Shown here: positions 46,085-58,269 of the stretch, one piece after another
Layout: the number at the start of each line of letters is the position of its first letter
Position numbering within the stretch: position 1 is the first letter of the stretch
Assembly (NCBI GenBank): GCA_964035545.1
Contig: OZ037766.1
Span: 11,851,722 to 11,915,721, forward strand
DNA length: 64,000 nucleotides
Direction: 5' to 3'
From: Bugula neritina
Taxonomy: Eukaryota; Bryozoa; Gymnolaemata; Cheilostomatida; Bugulidae
The notes under the pieces: model-generated
Told to the model about the DNA's origin: nothing
The model's database searches: none
What the model saw: the letters and a program-made list of their open reading frames with translations, nothing else
Translations under genes and position numbers: made by a program

Positions 46085-46870
46085 AAATTGTGGAAGAAGA
46101 TGGCATCAAAATTTATTAGAAAAAAATCAGAATTTGGTTTGTCAACATCCACTTTTCATAGCAACTGTCACAATCCACTTCCAACTCTTCGTCGCGTGCA
46201 AAAAATTAAAATATGCACTGCATGGCTATATAAATAATTTCAATGAAAGAATTGATAAAGTAATTATAGTATTCTTCTATATCTAGCATCAATTTATTTT
46301 ATGAGCTAAGATTTTAAACACTTGTAGCACTTTTTAACCAATAAAGCAAAATTTTGAGCAAATTTTTGCATCTCTTATTGGTTTTCAATTTTAATTCTAT
46401 ATAATTATCAAAATATATTTTGAGTCTGTTAGTATTGCAAAAACCTACCAAGCCGTGAACATGTTCATTTGAACTATTCAGAAGTATTCTTTGGTGTTTA
46501 GCTTCAGTCGTTTGGTGAAAACATGACTCAGAGTTACAGCACAAAATATTCTCTTCCTCGTAAAAGCATTCTTCATAGTGTCGGTCTGGCAAAAATTTGC
46601 CCATCTTGATATCTCGAAAATGTATTTGTTGACAGTATTCAAACAAATTGTGCATCTGATGAAATGCAATGAGGTTTGTGATTCTCCTGCTGTATTTCTG
46701 GCTTTATATAGCAAATCTGGGCCAACCTCAGCAGTAGTTAAATATATGCAACTTAGTCAACAACCTGTCAATCAAGTACTCTCCCTTGACTGTCCACGCA
46801 CTGTTCTGATGAACATGAAGTTAGGTGGGCAGGTCTACGGATATGGTAATCTGCTGTCATTCTATTTAAA
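46085..46870 (-). pseudogene. Broken copy of the unrecognised gene, unit 3
   Basis: Minus-strand match to the same two exons. The open stretch covers about 46655-46400 and includes HYEECFYEEENILCCNSES. The segment upstream of LAQICY is frameshifted and carries stops compared with 55827-56237. It shares the GLVGFCN ending with units 1 and 2 but not with the source copy, so the array copies share an ancestor after separating from the source. Confidence 0.6.
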
Positions 46871-49500
46871 ATAATCTAAAATAAACATCTAATAGTACAT
46901 GGTGTTAGAAGAGCGGAAAAAACAATTTGAAGCATGTGATGTGAAGCTTCATTGCACTTTGGCAATACAAATACACTGGGTTTTGTATTGCACATGCAAT
47001 TAAGCTCAAACTGTTTGGTGCAAAATTAGTTCAGATTTCCCAACAAGTTTATGTAATGTGAAATTGTTACACATGATTATAAAGCAAACAATCGTGATGA
47101 CTTCTGTATCAAAGCTGCAGCAACATTATACTAGCATCAATTATACAAATTATGAAGCAAAATGATCAGTCATTGTGTTAATTATCTTTCACTTTGACAG
47201 AAAAAACATTAGTTAAGCTCTAGCTCCCATATATGTACATACATATGTATTGTGTTCACACAAGTGGGTTAAAAAGCCCCCCTCCCCCCCCCCCCCCCGC
47301 AAAATAAACAGTCAGGTTACCATTTCATATTAACTCGCTAATATTGAATGTTTTATAGCTCTGCTTAGTAGGATATAGCTATAGATTTGAAAACATCACA
47401 GTTGATAAGTTTTCTAATTGTTAAGTACTCATCATTTGTTTATGTATTGCTAAAACCAACATCATTCTTTTTTGTCCAGTTTTATGCTATGTTTTATTAA
47501 AGTTTTTTAAAAAAAGTAAATGAAGTATAGGCAATAATTATGCTCGTAAGCCCAACCCACATGACAACTAACAAGAAGTACATGATGATTGGACCATGTG
47601 TGCAAAAGCATGACGATTGGAACACCATCTGTGTGAGAACTCTGAGTCTGTAGTGGTAAAACATCACGTGGCTGTTAGTTTAGACGCTGCATGTGTCAGT
47701 TGCTACTCTTGCATAATAAATGAGGTGTCAGACAGTTATGACGAATAGTACAAAAATGCAGGAGATGTAATTGTTTGAGAATTGTTGTTGTTTCTGCCTT
47801 CTGGGTTGATAGTTGTTCAATACTCTATTTTTTCACCTTTTTCCGCCGTTTCCCGATCGGGTGGCAGTATACTCGCTACTCTATTGCTTAGAATTAAGGT
47901 TTTGAGTAAGTTATTACTATAATATAATGATATTATAAATGTATATGAGGTGAAAGCAGACCATTTAGGATAATGCAAATTATGAAAATCTAGAAAATTG
48001 ACAAAATTGTAGCTCAACTCAAATTCATACCCAGGTTGTATCCATAATGAAGATGTCATACTCTATACATTGATATCTGATAAACTATTCCGCCAACACC
48101 TTTGTTGAAACAAAAGTTCTTAAATTAACTCAGCTACAATCTAGTGTCATGCCAATAAATAACTGCAGGTGCTATAGCTGGAAAAAAACCAAAAAAGTCG
48201 AAATATTCCTTTTCACAACATTCATTTCAGGCCAATGTAGGTAGCAAATTAACATAATGACATCAACTAGAGGAAAATTTTCATCAACTCTGTAAATATT
48301 TGTAGTTACTTCATGAACAAATATAGGAAATTCCACCCTGTTGTTTCAGCTACACGTGACTGGCCTAAAAGCAGAACACTCATTCCTGTATTATTCACCC
48401 AATTCAAATAAATTTTATATTGTTATGAAAATCTTCAAGCTAGACCAAGTGGTTAGATACAAACAAGTGAATTACATAGACATGATTGCAACGTAGTATA
48501 AATTCTTTTTTGTACATATAGTTTGATGAACAACATTCTACATATCAACTGAATATTTGAAACATATATTATGTTATTCTGGTTATGCATTATGTTATGA
48601 AAAGCACAAACATAAATGCTGTAAAAATAGATAAGAGTAAAATGTTATAAAATGCTTTATGAGCATATAACATCCAGCAGGTGTATTCATTAGCTGTGAA
48701 CCAGTAGGAGTTTGTTGAAGTTAACAGAATCAAAACTTAAATGTTGAGTAGAATTCATTTCACTTGAACAGTATTTTATTTTCTGAGGTCGCAACATCTA
48801 AATAGGACGTATTTGCTTAGCTTTGTAAAATTATTACCCAATTTTTTTCAATTTTTTCTCTCTTTTGATTTCAGTGCAAATTTATAAAAAAAATTGAGAT
48901 AAACAATATTATAATCAAGAAGAAAAATTGAAAATGGTGAGATATAATAAAACAATTTGCTGTTCCTTGTAATTATTGAATGTCTCTAAATAAATCTAAG
49001 TAACAATCAGAATAACACTTCTTTATCTCTGAGAGAACAAGTGGTAATTTCAAAGAAAATTAACGTAATTTTAATTCCAATTTCATTGTAATCAGAACCT
49101 ATCAATATGTACAGATGTATCATAATAATGATGCCGCAGTTGGAATCTATTTTTTCCATGCACCATATAACATCACTTTTCCATCATTTATATATAATTG
49201 TGCTTCACGTGAAAAAAATCTGTCACTGCTGTGTAATATTACAATATCCAACACATTATCCCCACTTTTAGGTTCTATCAATAAATATTAGCTTTTCTCT
49301 TAAATTGTCTTTTTGGAATTTTGCACTTGAGACAACAAGAAATGTATGATCTCACTCAAATTCTATTAAGGCACTATATTGTTACATCAGAACAAGAATA
49401 AAATGAAATATTTCAACATTAATATTACAACATATTTTGTTTTCTTTCTGATTTTTTTCGTTGTAAAATATCCTTGTAACTTTTACACTATTTTCTCACT
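46624..49500. repeat. Internal block B7 (unit 3)
   Basis: The single block copy of unit 3. It has the 48-bp insertion (47826-47873, here with a perfect CCCGATCGGG core), no SINE (empty site near 48,975) and a long C-run at 47277-47299. The right part is the VARS-intron-derived segment (49.0-49.35 kb), which joins directly to the PDE12-like exons. Confidence 0.8.
47277..47299 (+). repeat. Poly-C run
   Basis: About 21 C residues with one T, in block B7. Other blocks have a few C or ordinary sequence at this place (for example 42,266). Confidence 0.85.
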
Positions 49501-50403
49501 TTAATAGATATAAAGTCTGAGTATGGGGTTTAAATTTAAGGCTTAGGGTATATATAGTTTTGCTAACTAGATACAACATTCTGCACCACATCAGAAGTCT
49601 TGAACTTCACTGATGCAATCATTCACTACTTCTGCTAACACTTCTACTCTATTGTATCATGCAGATTGTCCAGAGAACTTAAGGAAACAGAGTCTGCAAA
49701 TTCTGATGAACAGTTTGTCACTGGGAAGAGAGGCCCTGTTATATTCTTCGACAACTGAAAATTCAGGTGTGTTCTTATTTCTGTCAAATAAAAGGCAAAA
49801 TTTCTGACTTTCAGTTGCTAGTTTTTAGTGAAAAGAAAGGAAAAACAACTTCACTGTTTTTATGTTCATACATAATATTTTCCCCTTAAATAATTAATCA
49901 CTCAATTCTTTTTCAAACTCATTGACATTAGTTGTGCTGCATACTCACCCCTAGTACTAATGGAAGATATCCATGTAGCCATGGTTGTATCGTAAGACCA
50001 TACATGTGTTTTCTGGTTGCAGGTGACGATCTTAGAGTCAGTAGATAACCCGACCCATTGCATTTGTCTGTGTACTATAATTCACCTGTATTTTCATCCA
50101 ATGGCAGAGGCTGTTAGATTGATTCAAACAACAGTGTCTCTGCATTACATTCAGCACATCAAAGGCCTGTACAAGTTTCAAGAGTGTATGAATCTATCAC
50201 CTGGGCACTGAATGTATACACATGTGTTATAAACATTTCCAACAGAAACAACTATAGCCTGATGTGTCATGAATTATTCTGCTGGTTTCAGGATCACAAG
50301 ATATCTACGGTGTTTTGTGGTGACGTTAATTCGTCACCTAAAAGGCAAACAGTGCAGTTTATTCTTAAAAGAATTATTGACCAGTCTGACAAACCTTTTT
50401 CAC

Positions 50404-50906
50404 AGGATTTGTATTACTATATTACTATATAAGTATTACTATATTACTAAATAAGTATTATACTATATTACTATATAAGTATTACTATATTACTATATAA
50501 GTATTACTATATTACTATATAAGTATTATACTATATTACTATATAAGTATTACTATATTACTATATAAGTATTACTATATTACTATATAAGTATTACTAT
50601 ATAAGTATATAAGTATTCTACTATATTATTATATAAGTATTACTATATTACTATATAAGTATTACTATATTACTATATAAGTATTATACTATATTAATAC
50701 TATATAAGTATTACTATATTACTATATAAGTATTACTATATAAGTATATAAGTATTCTACTATATTATTATATACAGTAAGTATTACTATATTACTATAC
50801 AAGTATTGCTATATTACTATATTACTATATAAATATTGTTATATTACTATATAAGTATTACTAGATTACTGCACAAGTATTGCTATATAAGTATTACTAT
50901 ATTTTT
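50404..50906 (+). repeat. 22-bp AT-rich minisatellite, unit 3
   Basis: About 500 bp of tattactatattactatataag with single-base and 2-bp variants. It expands the intron after the CGDVNS exon of the PDE12-like pseudogene. Confidence 0.9.
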
Positions 50907-51265
50907 CAATAAAGTTCATCTCTGTCTGTGTACTATTCACTTGTACTTTCATCCAATGGCAGAGGCTGTTTGATTGATTTAAATAACTGTTTCTGCATCA
51001 CATTCAGCACATCAAAAGCCTCTACAGGTCTCAGGTGTGTATATGATTCAAACACCTGGGCACTGAATGCACACACATATATTATAAGCATTTCCAACAG
51101 AGACATTCTAGCCTGCTATGTCATGGATTATCAAAAGATGACCATGGTGTGTTGTGGTGACTTTAATTCTTTACCTGATGGGCAAACAGTGCAGTTTATT
51201 TTTAAAAGATTTATTGACCAGTCTGACAAAGTCTTTTCACAGGGTTCGTAATACTGGGTATTACT

Positions 51266-51384
51266 GTATTGTATTGTATTGTATTGTATTGTATTGTATT
51301 GTATTGTATTGTATTGTATTGTATTGTATTGTATTGTATTGTATTGTATTGTATTGTATTGTATTGTATTGTATTGTATTGTAT
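51266..51384 (+). repeat. Pentanucleotide (GTATT)n array
   Basis: About 24 uninterrupted GTATT units after the re-duplicated exon of the PDE12-like pseudogene. Open frames across it on both strands are artefacts of the repeat. Confidence 0.95.
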
Positions 51385-54300
51385 ACATGGGTATTATTAT
51401 ACTGCTATATAAGTATTAGTAAGTAACAAATATTACTATATTTTTTCAATAAGATTCACCTTTGAGTTAACTGTGACATGCTCTAGATATTTGGTAACAA
51501 ATAAGCATAGACCTTCTTAAACTGCAGCATAGTATAGTATTTCCTTTTAAATTAATTGATGTGGAGTTGTCTACGCAATATTAAAGTTCTAAAATTGTTC
51601 GTGTTTTAGTAAATATACGCGGCTTTATGATATATTGCATTACAATCATATCATATTATACATGTAATAGGACAGTTTACAGTTGCAATCTACTAATATT
51701 GATACATAAACATGTGTGAACTGCAGTTAGGCCACAATTTTTGATGTTACTCAATGTGCATAAACTTTGTAATGCACAACAACTTTTATCTATCATACTT
51801 TTTCAGACGATGTGTATAAAATGTCTGGTTTGGAGTTGCGACACACTTTGCAGTTCTCATCAGCCAGTGGTTTCCCTCAGTTCACAAATTATGTGCCAGC
51901 ATTTAAGGAATGCATAGACTACATATTCTACGAGACAGAGCATATCTGTGTAGAGTTCGTAGCACCAATGCTGTTTGAAGCTCAATTAGATGGAGGCCTT
52001 TCTATAATGAAAACTTTCCTTCTGACCATATTACCCTCATCTGTGATTTCTCTTGGAAATAGTTATGCTTGTAAACCTAGGCGTTTATGTATCTTGCAGT
52101 ATAACTCAAGGTCAAACAGCTAATCTCTCTTATGTCAAAATACAATTTCATTTGCTTTCTATATACTAAATATGATATTCTGTTTGTAAGTGTTTCTTGC
52201 TATGTTGTTGTGTTTTAAATGACTATTAGGAAAATTAGTTATATACATTATAGAAAATCATCAAAACATGTCGTGACATGATGTTAGATTTACCATCTTT
52301 TAAAATAGTAGAAGAAGGCAATACCAAATTAAACTATGTCACTTTATTCATATGCATTTTGGTGCTTTTTTAAACAAGAGTTGTTTAGAACTGCAGGTTC
52401 ATTCAGCTGACAAAGAGAAGCAATTACAAACTTTCTAAATTATTGAAATAAAATTCAAGTTACTATTTCATGATGTACAGAAACATTTTCCAACATGTTC
52501 TACCTGTATTATGAATTTTTACTTTAATGTTTGTTTTATATTAAATATTATTTTTTATAAAACCACAAATATCAGTTCAAATATAAATAACATTTTTCTT
52601 CTAGATAAAAATTTGAGTACTTCAGTTTACTGGCTAATAAAAATGTTTGAAAAGTTCTATTTGTTGAGTGAGTAATGGAGTGGGTAGGAAAAATATGTAA
52701 CCAGGTTGGTTGGTTGTAGAATGGTTTATTATTTATCAGAGTTTAAAAATAGTGGAACCCACCACTTGTGTTGCAGGCAGTTTTCAATGTTCTAATAATT
52801 TTCAATAACAATAATAAATTAATAGCAATGAATAATAAATTAAGAACAATTAATAATAAATGACATTAAATTCTATTACATTTTCGTGCTCTTTATGTTT
52901 TGTTGTGAATCCGGGAAGCCACTATGCTGGTTTAATGATGTTCTCCTCTGTGTCTTTCAACCCTTTAAAGGTAAAAGTTAGCATTGTCATCAAAATCTTA
53001 ACCAACAAAGGAAACAATTGTTGATTAAATGATCTGGTAAATTAAATATAATAATGTAGTTGCATAAGAGTTAGACTAAAATATCAGCATTTTTAGAGCA
53101 AAAACAGGTCATATTATTCTACTGTTATATTTATCTAATGCAAATATATCATATCATTTTATTGATCTTGTTAGATTAATTTAGAAAATATTTAGCAATT
53201 CTTTTGGATTGTATAATACAGTTAAAAAGATTGTAGACCTGTGTGTATAGATGAGCTATATTAATATTGTGTTTAAATAATTTTTGCTAGTATTAAAAGT
53301 GAGACAATTTTATCACCACATAAATAGGCCAGCTTAAAGTACCAAGGAAAACACATTTACTTATCTTACAACACTGACATACCGGAACTGGATAAGAAAT
53401 TTTATTTTATCTATTTCTTTTATGGTAATTACTGAGGGCCACAGTGTCTTGATACTAACATAATTGTTCATCTCTGTTTCACCAATTTGTTTAGTTGAAA
53501 ATAACCAATCTACATGCATAAACTAGCCTATATGGTCCATTCAATATTTGATACTAAAAAATATAGACAGAATGAAAATACCAGTTGTTAAATAAAGTTT
53601 AGCTGCATTAAGAAGAAGTAATTTTAAAAGTTCCATCATAGTTAGCGTAGGGCCACATGACGAGTGAGAAAACTCGTTTAGCCCAAAAATGGGACGTGGT
53701 GTGTGAACTTTCATTTGGATAACAAGCTGAGCGACAAGTGCAGAAAGCTTGTGCGGGTTATATTTAATTGGCTGATTATCATTTAGCAAGCACACTTTTT
53801 TATTTTGAGTTCCCCTTCCCCCCCCCCCCCATTTAGACCTGCACTGGGAATCCCGAGTCGTGTGGTCCTATGCTAACTGGAAGATGAGCTAGCTATGTCT
53901 ATTCTGTTTGCTTAAGTGACTCTGTTTTCTGTAATATTGAGCAACTAGACCAAAAATTTTACCTATACATATTTGAACTATTAAATTGTGGCTAAATATT
54001 TATTTTCCTAGATAGAACTTAATTTTGACCTACTTTAAGAAGAACTATTAGCCAGCAATCTGGCATACTGTCTATTCTTGAAAACATAATTCTTTATAGT
54101 AACCGCTTATAGTAACCACACTCTAGCTTCTATTTGTGCATATATCAAAGTATAATGCTGAAGTCATCATAAATACATGTTATAAAATAAAATCTTACGA
54201 TTGCTAAATAGCATTGCATAATTTGTAGGCTATAGCATTACCAGTAAGCTATATTTTCAGCCTAGGTATTAGGTAATAATAATATTACCATTACCATCAC

Positions 54301-55626
54301 CATCACCATATTACCAATTATTGCATTATAATAACCTGCCTAACATATTAATGTAATGAAATATACTTTATAGGAAAGCAATAGATTTATTTTAGTTATC
54401 CCCCCTAACCATTCTTAGCTAATGTCATAGTCCAGTTACTTTAAATTAAGCCTATAATTTTATATTTTATAATAATAGACTTTGCTTATTGCTTTTAAAC
54501 TAAAATTAAATGCATCAGAACATAATTGAATCAATTAACATACAAGGGGCCCAAAATACAAGTATGGTGTTTTATACTCACATGCAGTCTATGATCAAAG
54601 ATTTTGCTTTATATATATATTTTAATCTTATAACTAAATGAAATGTTATAATAAAAATGTTTATAAAAAGTGTTTATTTTGTAGAGAAATGCCTACTGCA
54701 TGAGTCTTCAGTCTTGCTGAATAAAAACTTGATGATGCGATTTTGTGTACGATAAAGTATGCTCTTACTATTTCTATTATATTGTTGAATATAATAGAAA
54801 TTACTATTTACTTTGCTACATTATCCTAAAAAATTGACTTGAGTGTTGAATATGTTAAAGTTAATTCATGTACTAAAAGCACCACGAAAATGTCAATAAA
54901 TTGAAATATAAAATAAGACTAAAACAACAGCTTGCAAGTTTATTAAACACTCCAACTCTATCAAAACTTAAACAAAAGTTTGTTAAATTTAGAAAATAAA
55001 TACAATGTTAACCAATTGTTTTTTTATATAAAACCTGAGAAATGTCTGAGAATTGGTTTAAGATCCAGTACTTTATCAAACGTTGTTCTATTTTATCAGC
55101 TGCCCTCAGATGATGCTTGTGGAAGACAGTAACTGTTTTATTTTAGCAACAAAAGGATAAACTAATGCATGCTTCAAAACCTTAAGACATGTTGCTTTGG
55201 AGAATTACCTAATATCGTAGGTAATACATAACTTTTGCTTTATACTGTATAGCAGCTGTAAATTTTTGACAATAGGATTTTGCATGTTTTGCAACTAATT
55301 TATATTTGTATCCATAAATGTTTAAATAAATATTATGCATCAGAAAATGACACAACTGCTTGTATATATAACCGGTATATAAGCTTAAAAATTTTATAGG
55401 TCTAAAAATAAAAATTATTTTTATGGCATAATATATTATTAAAAAGTCTAAAGCATATCTGTTACATAGATAATACAATCAATTTGTTAACTGTTGACTG
55501 CCTAAAAAAACTACTAAAGCAATTTTGAATCAACAAAACAATATAATGCAATAAATGATATTGCATTGATCTAACATTTTATGTGTAATATTTTTCTAAA
55601 TTGTTGAGGCGAATGAGATTGAACTT

Positions 55627-57735
55627 TTACAGCAAAAATAAGTTCTGGCTTATCAACATCAGGCTTTCCTCGCAACTTCTATAATCTACTTTCAAACCTA
55701 AGTCCCCAGTCTACAAAAATAGAAATGTGCACTAGGTTATATAAGTAGTTATCAATTTCAACTTTTTTCAACTTCATATAATTACTAAAAATATTTGAAT
55801 TCTGTTACTATATTGCAATAACTTACCAAGTCATAGGCATTTTCATTTGAACTGATCAAAGGTATTTCATGATGTTTAGCAGAAATTGAGGTAGCAGTGG
55901 TTGTCTGGTAAAGACATGACTCAGAGTTACAGCACAAAACATTCTCTTCCCCGTCAAAACATTCTTCATAGTGTCGGTCTGCACCAATCTTGCCCATCTT
56001 GATATCGAGAAAATGTATTTGTTGATAGTATGTAAACAACTTGTGCATCTGATGAAATGCAATGAGTTTGTGATTCTCCTGCTGTACTTCTGGCTTTATA
56101 TAGCAAATCTGTGCCAACTTCCACAAAGTTTGAATATATAGCTTATTCAATAACCTGTCAAGCAATTGCTCCGCCTTGACTGCCCACGCAACGCTCTGGT
56201 GATCGTGAAAGCTGGCTAGGCCTACCGGTATGGTAATCTGTCGTCATTCTATTTAAGATAATATAAACTTAATATCTTATAATGGTGTCACTCAAGAGTG
56301 AAAAAAACAATCTGAAGCATGTGACATGAGGCGTCATTGCACTTTGGCTTTACAGATACACTGGTTTTTGTATTTTGTGAAGTTCATACTGCTCTAGTGT
56401 AAAAGTCAGGTTTAAATATTCAAATATTTTGACAAGCTGTTATAAAATAAAATGCAAAAATGCTTCACCTCAATTAGAAGAATAAATAATTGAGATGACT
56501 TCTGTATCAAAAACAGCAGCAACTCTGTAGTAGCATTAATTATACAAATTCTACGTGCAAGATGTGTCATTGTTTTAATATCTTATCTGCACAGAAAAGA
56601 AAATTAGTTGCTCTAACTACAGCCATGTAGCCTATGCCGGCTGTGTTCACACAACTGGGGTAACGTGGGCCTGTAAAAAATTTTACATTTCTATCTTGAA
56701 TTGCTATTACTGCTTCGAAACTTTAAGGAATTTGAGTTGAAATCTGAGCAATAATTTACTTGGTAGATTAGCCGTAGGTTTAAAAACATTCCAATATTAA
56801 TTAGTTATCTAATTACCACTAATAATTTGTTGATGTTGCTACAAGTAATATATCATTTCTTTTTGTTGAAGCTTTATGTTATACTTTATTAATTTTTTAA
56901 ATAAACATAAATAGAGTATACATCAGTTATGTAAGTCTAACTCACGTGTCAATAAGCATGAAGTGCATCATGAATGAAATATGTGTGCAAAAAGTATGAT
57001 AAATGAAACATCTGTGTAAAAATCTTTGTTCAGTGGCCAGACATTGTGCGCCTGTTAGTTTGCACACTGCACGTGTCAGTTGCTACTTTTGCATAATACA
57101 TTATGTGTCAGTCAGTCATGAATAATTATACAAAAATGCCGAAGGTAATTAAATTGTTTGAGAATTTTGTTGTTGTTGTGGTCTGGGTTGATAGTTGTTC
57201 AATACTCACTATTCTATTGCTTACAAATAATGTTTTGAATAAATTATTACTATATAATGATATTATGCTTATATATGAGGTGAAAGCAAACCAATTAGGA
57301 TAATGCAAATGAAAATAGTAACAATTATGCAGCAACCTACAAACCTGTGAATTTAATATATAGACTGAAGCCCAAGTCTATATCATAATGTAGCTTGATA
57401 TCTAACAAAATAGTATATTCAAAGAAATTATTAATTATACGGTTTTGCAGTTCAAATGAAAGCTCTTAAATTAATTTAGATGTAAGCTAGTGTCTTGCCA
57501 ACAATCAACTACGGTTAATAGTTGGGAAGAAGCCAACAAAGTATCATAATCTTCCTTCTCACAACATTCATTTTATCCTCTTTTAGCACGTTAGCTGGAT
57601 GCATAACTAACTTGTCAATGTCATATATGCCAATGTAGGTAGCAAATTAACATAATGATTGTACCAAGAGAAAAATTTGCATTAACTCTGTAAATACTTG
57701 TAGTTACTTCATGAACAAATATAGGAAATTCCACC
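55627..57735 (-). CDS. Unrecognised host gene, 3' exons
   Basis: Well-supported exons on the minus strand: 56237-55827 (137 codons, phase 0, acceptor gacgacag, donor GTAAGT) and 55710-55627 (27 codons then TAA, acceptor tttgtag). The large exon includes HDHQSVAWAVKAEQLLDRLL, LAQICYIKPEVQQENHKL and DRHYEECFDGEEN. Likely upstream exons: 56522-56469 (hydrophobic, donor GAG|GTGAAG) and 57735-57665 (VEFPIFVHEVTTSIYRV, acceptor acaacag). Further small exons near 57.05 kb are possible. I do not recognise the family. It lies downstream of VARS on the same strand, and its broken copies fill the array to the left. The open frame only here suggests this is the working copy, though the 5' end is not found. 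Confidence 0.6.
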
Positions 57736-58150
57736 CTGTTGTTTCAGCTACACGTGACTGGCCTAAAAGTAGAACACTCCTTCCTGTATTATTCAACCAA
57801 TTCAAATAAGTTTCATATTGTTATGAGAATCTTCAAGTTAGAGTGAGTGGTTAGATACAAACAAGTAAATTACAGAAACATGATTGTATTAGTATTTATT
57901 TTTAGTGTACTCAGTTTTGATAAATAACATTCCATATTTTGACTAAATATTATTGTGATAATATTATGTTTTAAAAGTCTTTTTACAATGTTGTATAATC
58001 TTATACATAGTCATGTGAGAAAAAACAACATAAAAATGGAGAAACTGCATTATTAAATATGCTATTAAATACATGCTGATGTATTTGATACTTCCAACAA
58101 AAATTCTAGCTTTAAAAAAGGAGCAAACTTGCCAGCAGTGAAATGTTTCG

Positions 58151-58156
58151 TTTATT
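58151..58156 (-). terminator. Polyadenylation signal for VARS
   Basis: AATAAA on the minus strand about 115 nt after the VARS stop codon, followed by a T-rich stretch. Confidence 0.55.
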
Positions 58157-58269
58157 TGTTCAATATTTCACTCTAAATACTGTAAAAGAGTGAAAACATT
58201 CAATGAACCAGGCCTAGTGTTTGTCTAAATTAACATAAGTCACTCCTGTCAACATACATAATCTAGTGT

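Larger units (their letters stand above)
49665..52062 (+). pseudogene. PDE12-like 3' end, copy 3 (with internal re-duplication)
   Basis: The longest copy. An exon at 49665-49766 lies between good splice sites (tcatgcag, GGTGTG) and reads CPENLRKQSLQILMNSLSLG. The HLYFHPMAEAVRLIQ exon starts at 50023 after ggttgcag. An exon near 50289-50406 reads STVFCGDVNSSP, keeping the Asp/Asn catalytic motif. Degenerate second copies of the last two follow (50935-51045; 51131-51247, CCGDFNSLPDGQ). The last exon, from about 51820 to the TAG at 52062, loses frame after EAQLDGG through a 2-bp insertion, so NENFPSDH is lost. Minisatellites fill the introns. Not functional as it stands. Confidence 0.75.
45121..53210. 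repeat. Tandem segmental duplication, unit 3
   Basis: This is the most compact copy, about 8.1 kb, without LINE or LTR insertions. It has a leader (45.1-46.1 kb) with a GC-rich decamer array, broken minus-strand exons (46.1-46.87 kb), one 3.1-kb block (46.62-49.5 kb) and the longest PDE12-like pseudogene copy (49.67-52.06 kb), interrupted by two tandem-repeat tracts. From 52,063 to 53,210 only AT-rich non-coding sequence shared with 21.2-22.3 and 44.0-45.1 kb is seen. It best shows the unit before transposon growth. Confidence 0.85.

Noticed and set aside
50184-50432. Reading the CGDVNS exon as a LINE endonuclease
   Set aside because: HLYFHP...RLIQ, DYIFY and SDHIPLICDFSW with intron-split exons match PDE12-type EEP enzymes better, and no RT follows.
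51131-51426. Open frames on both strands through the GTATT array
   Set aside because: The translation is a five-residue repeat produced by the microsatellite.
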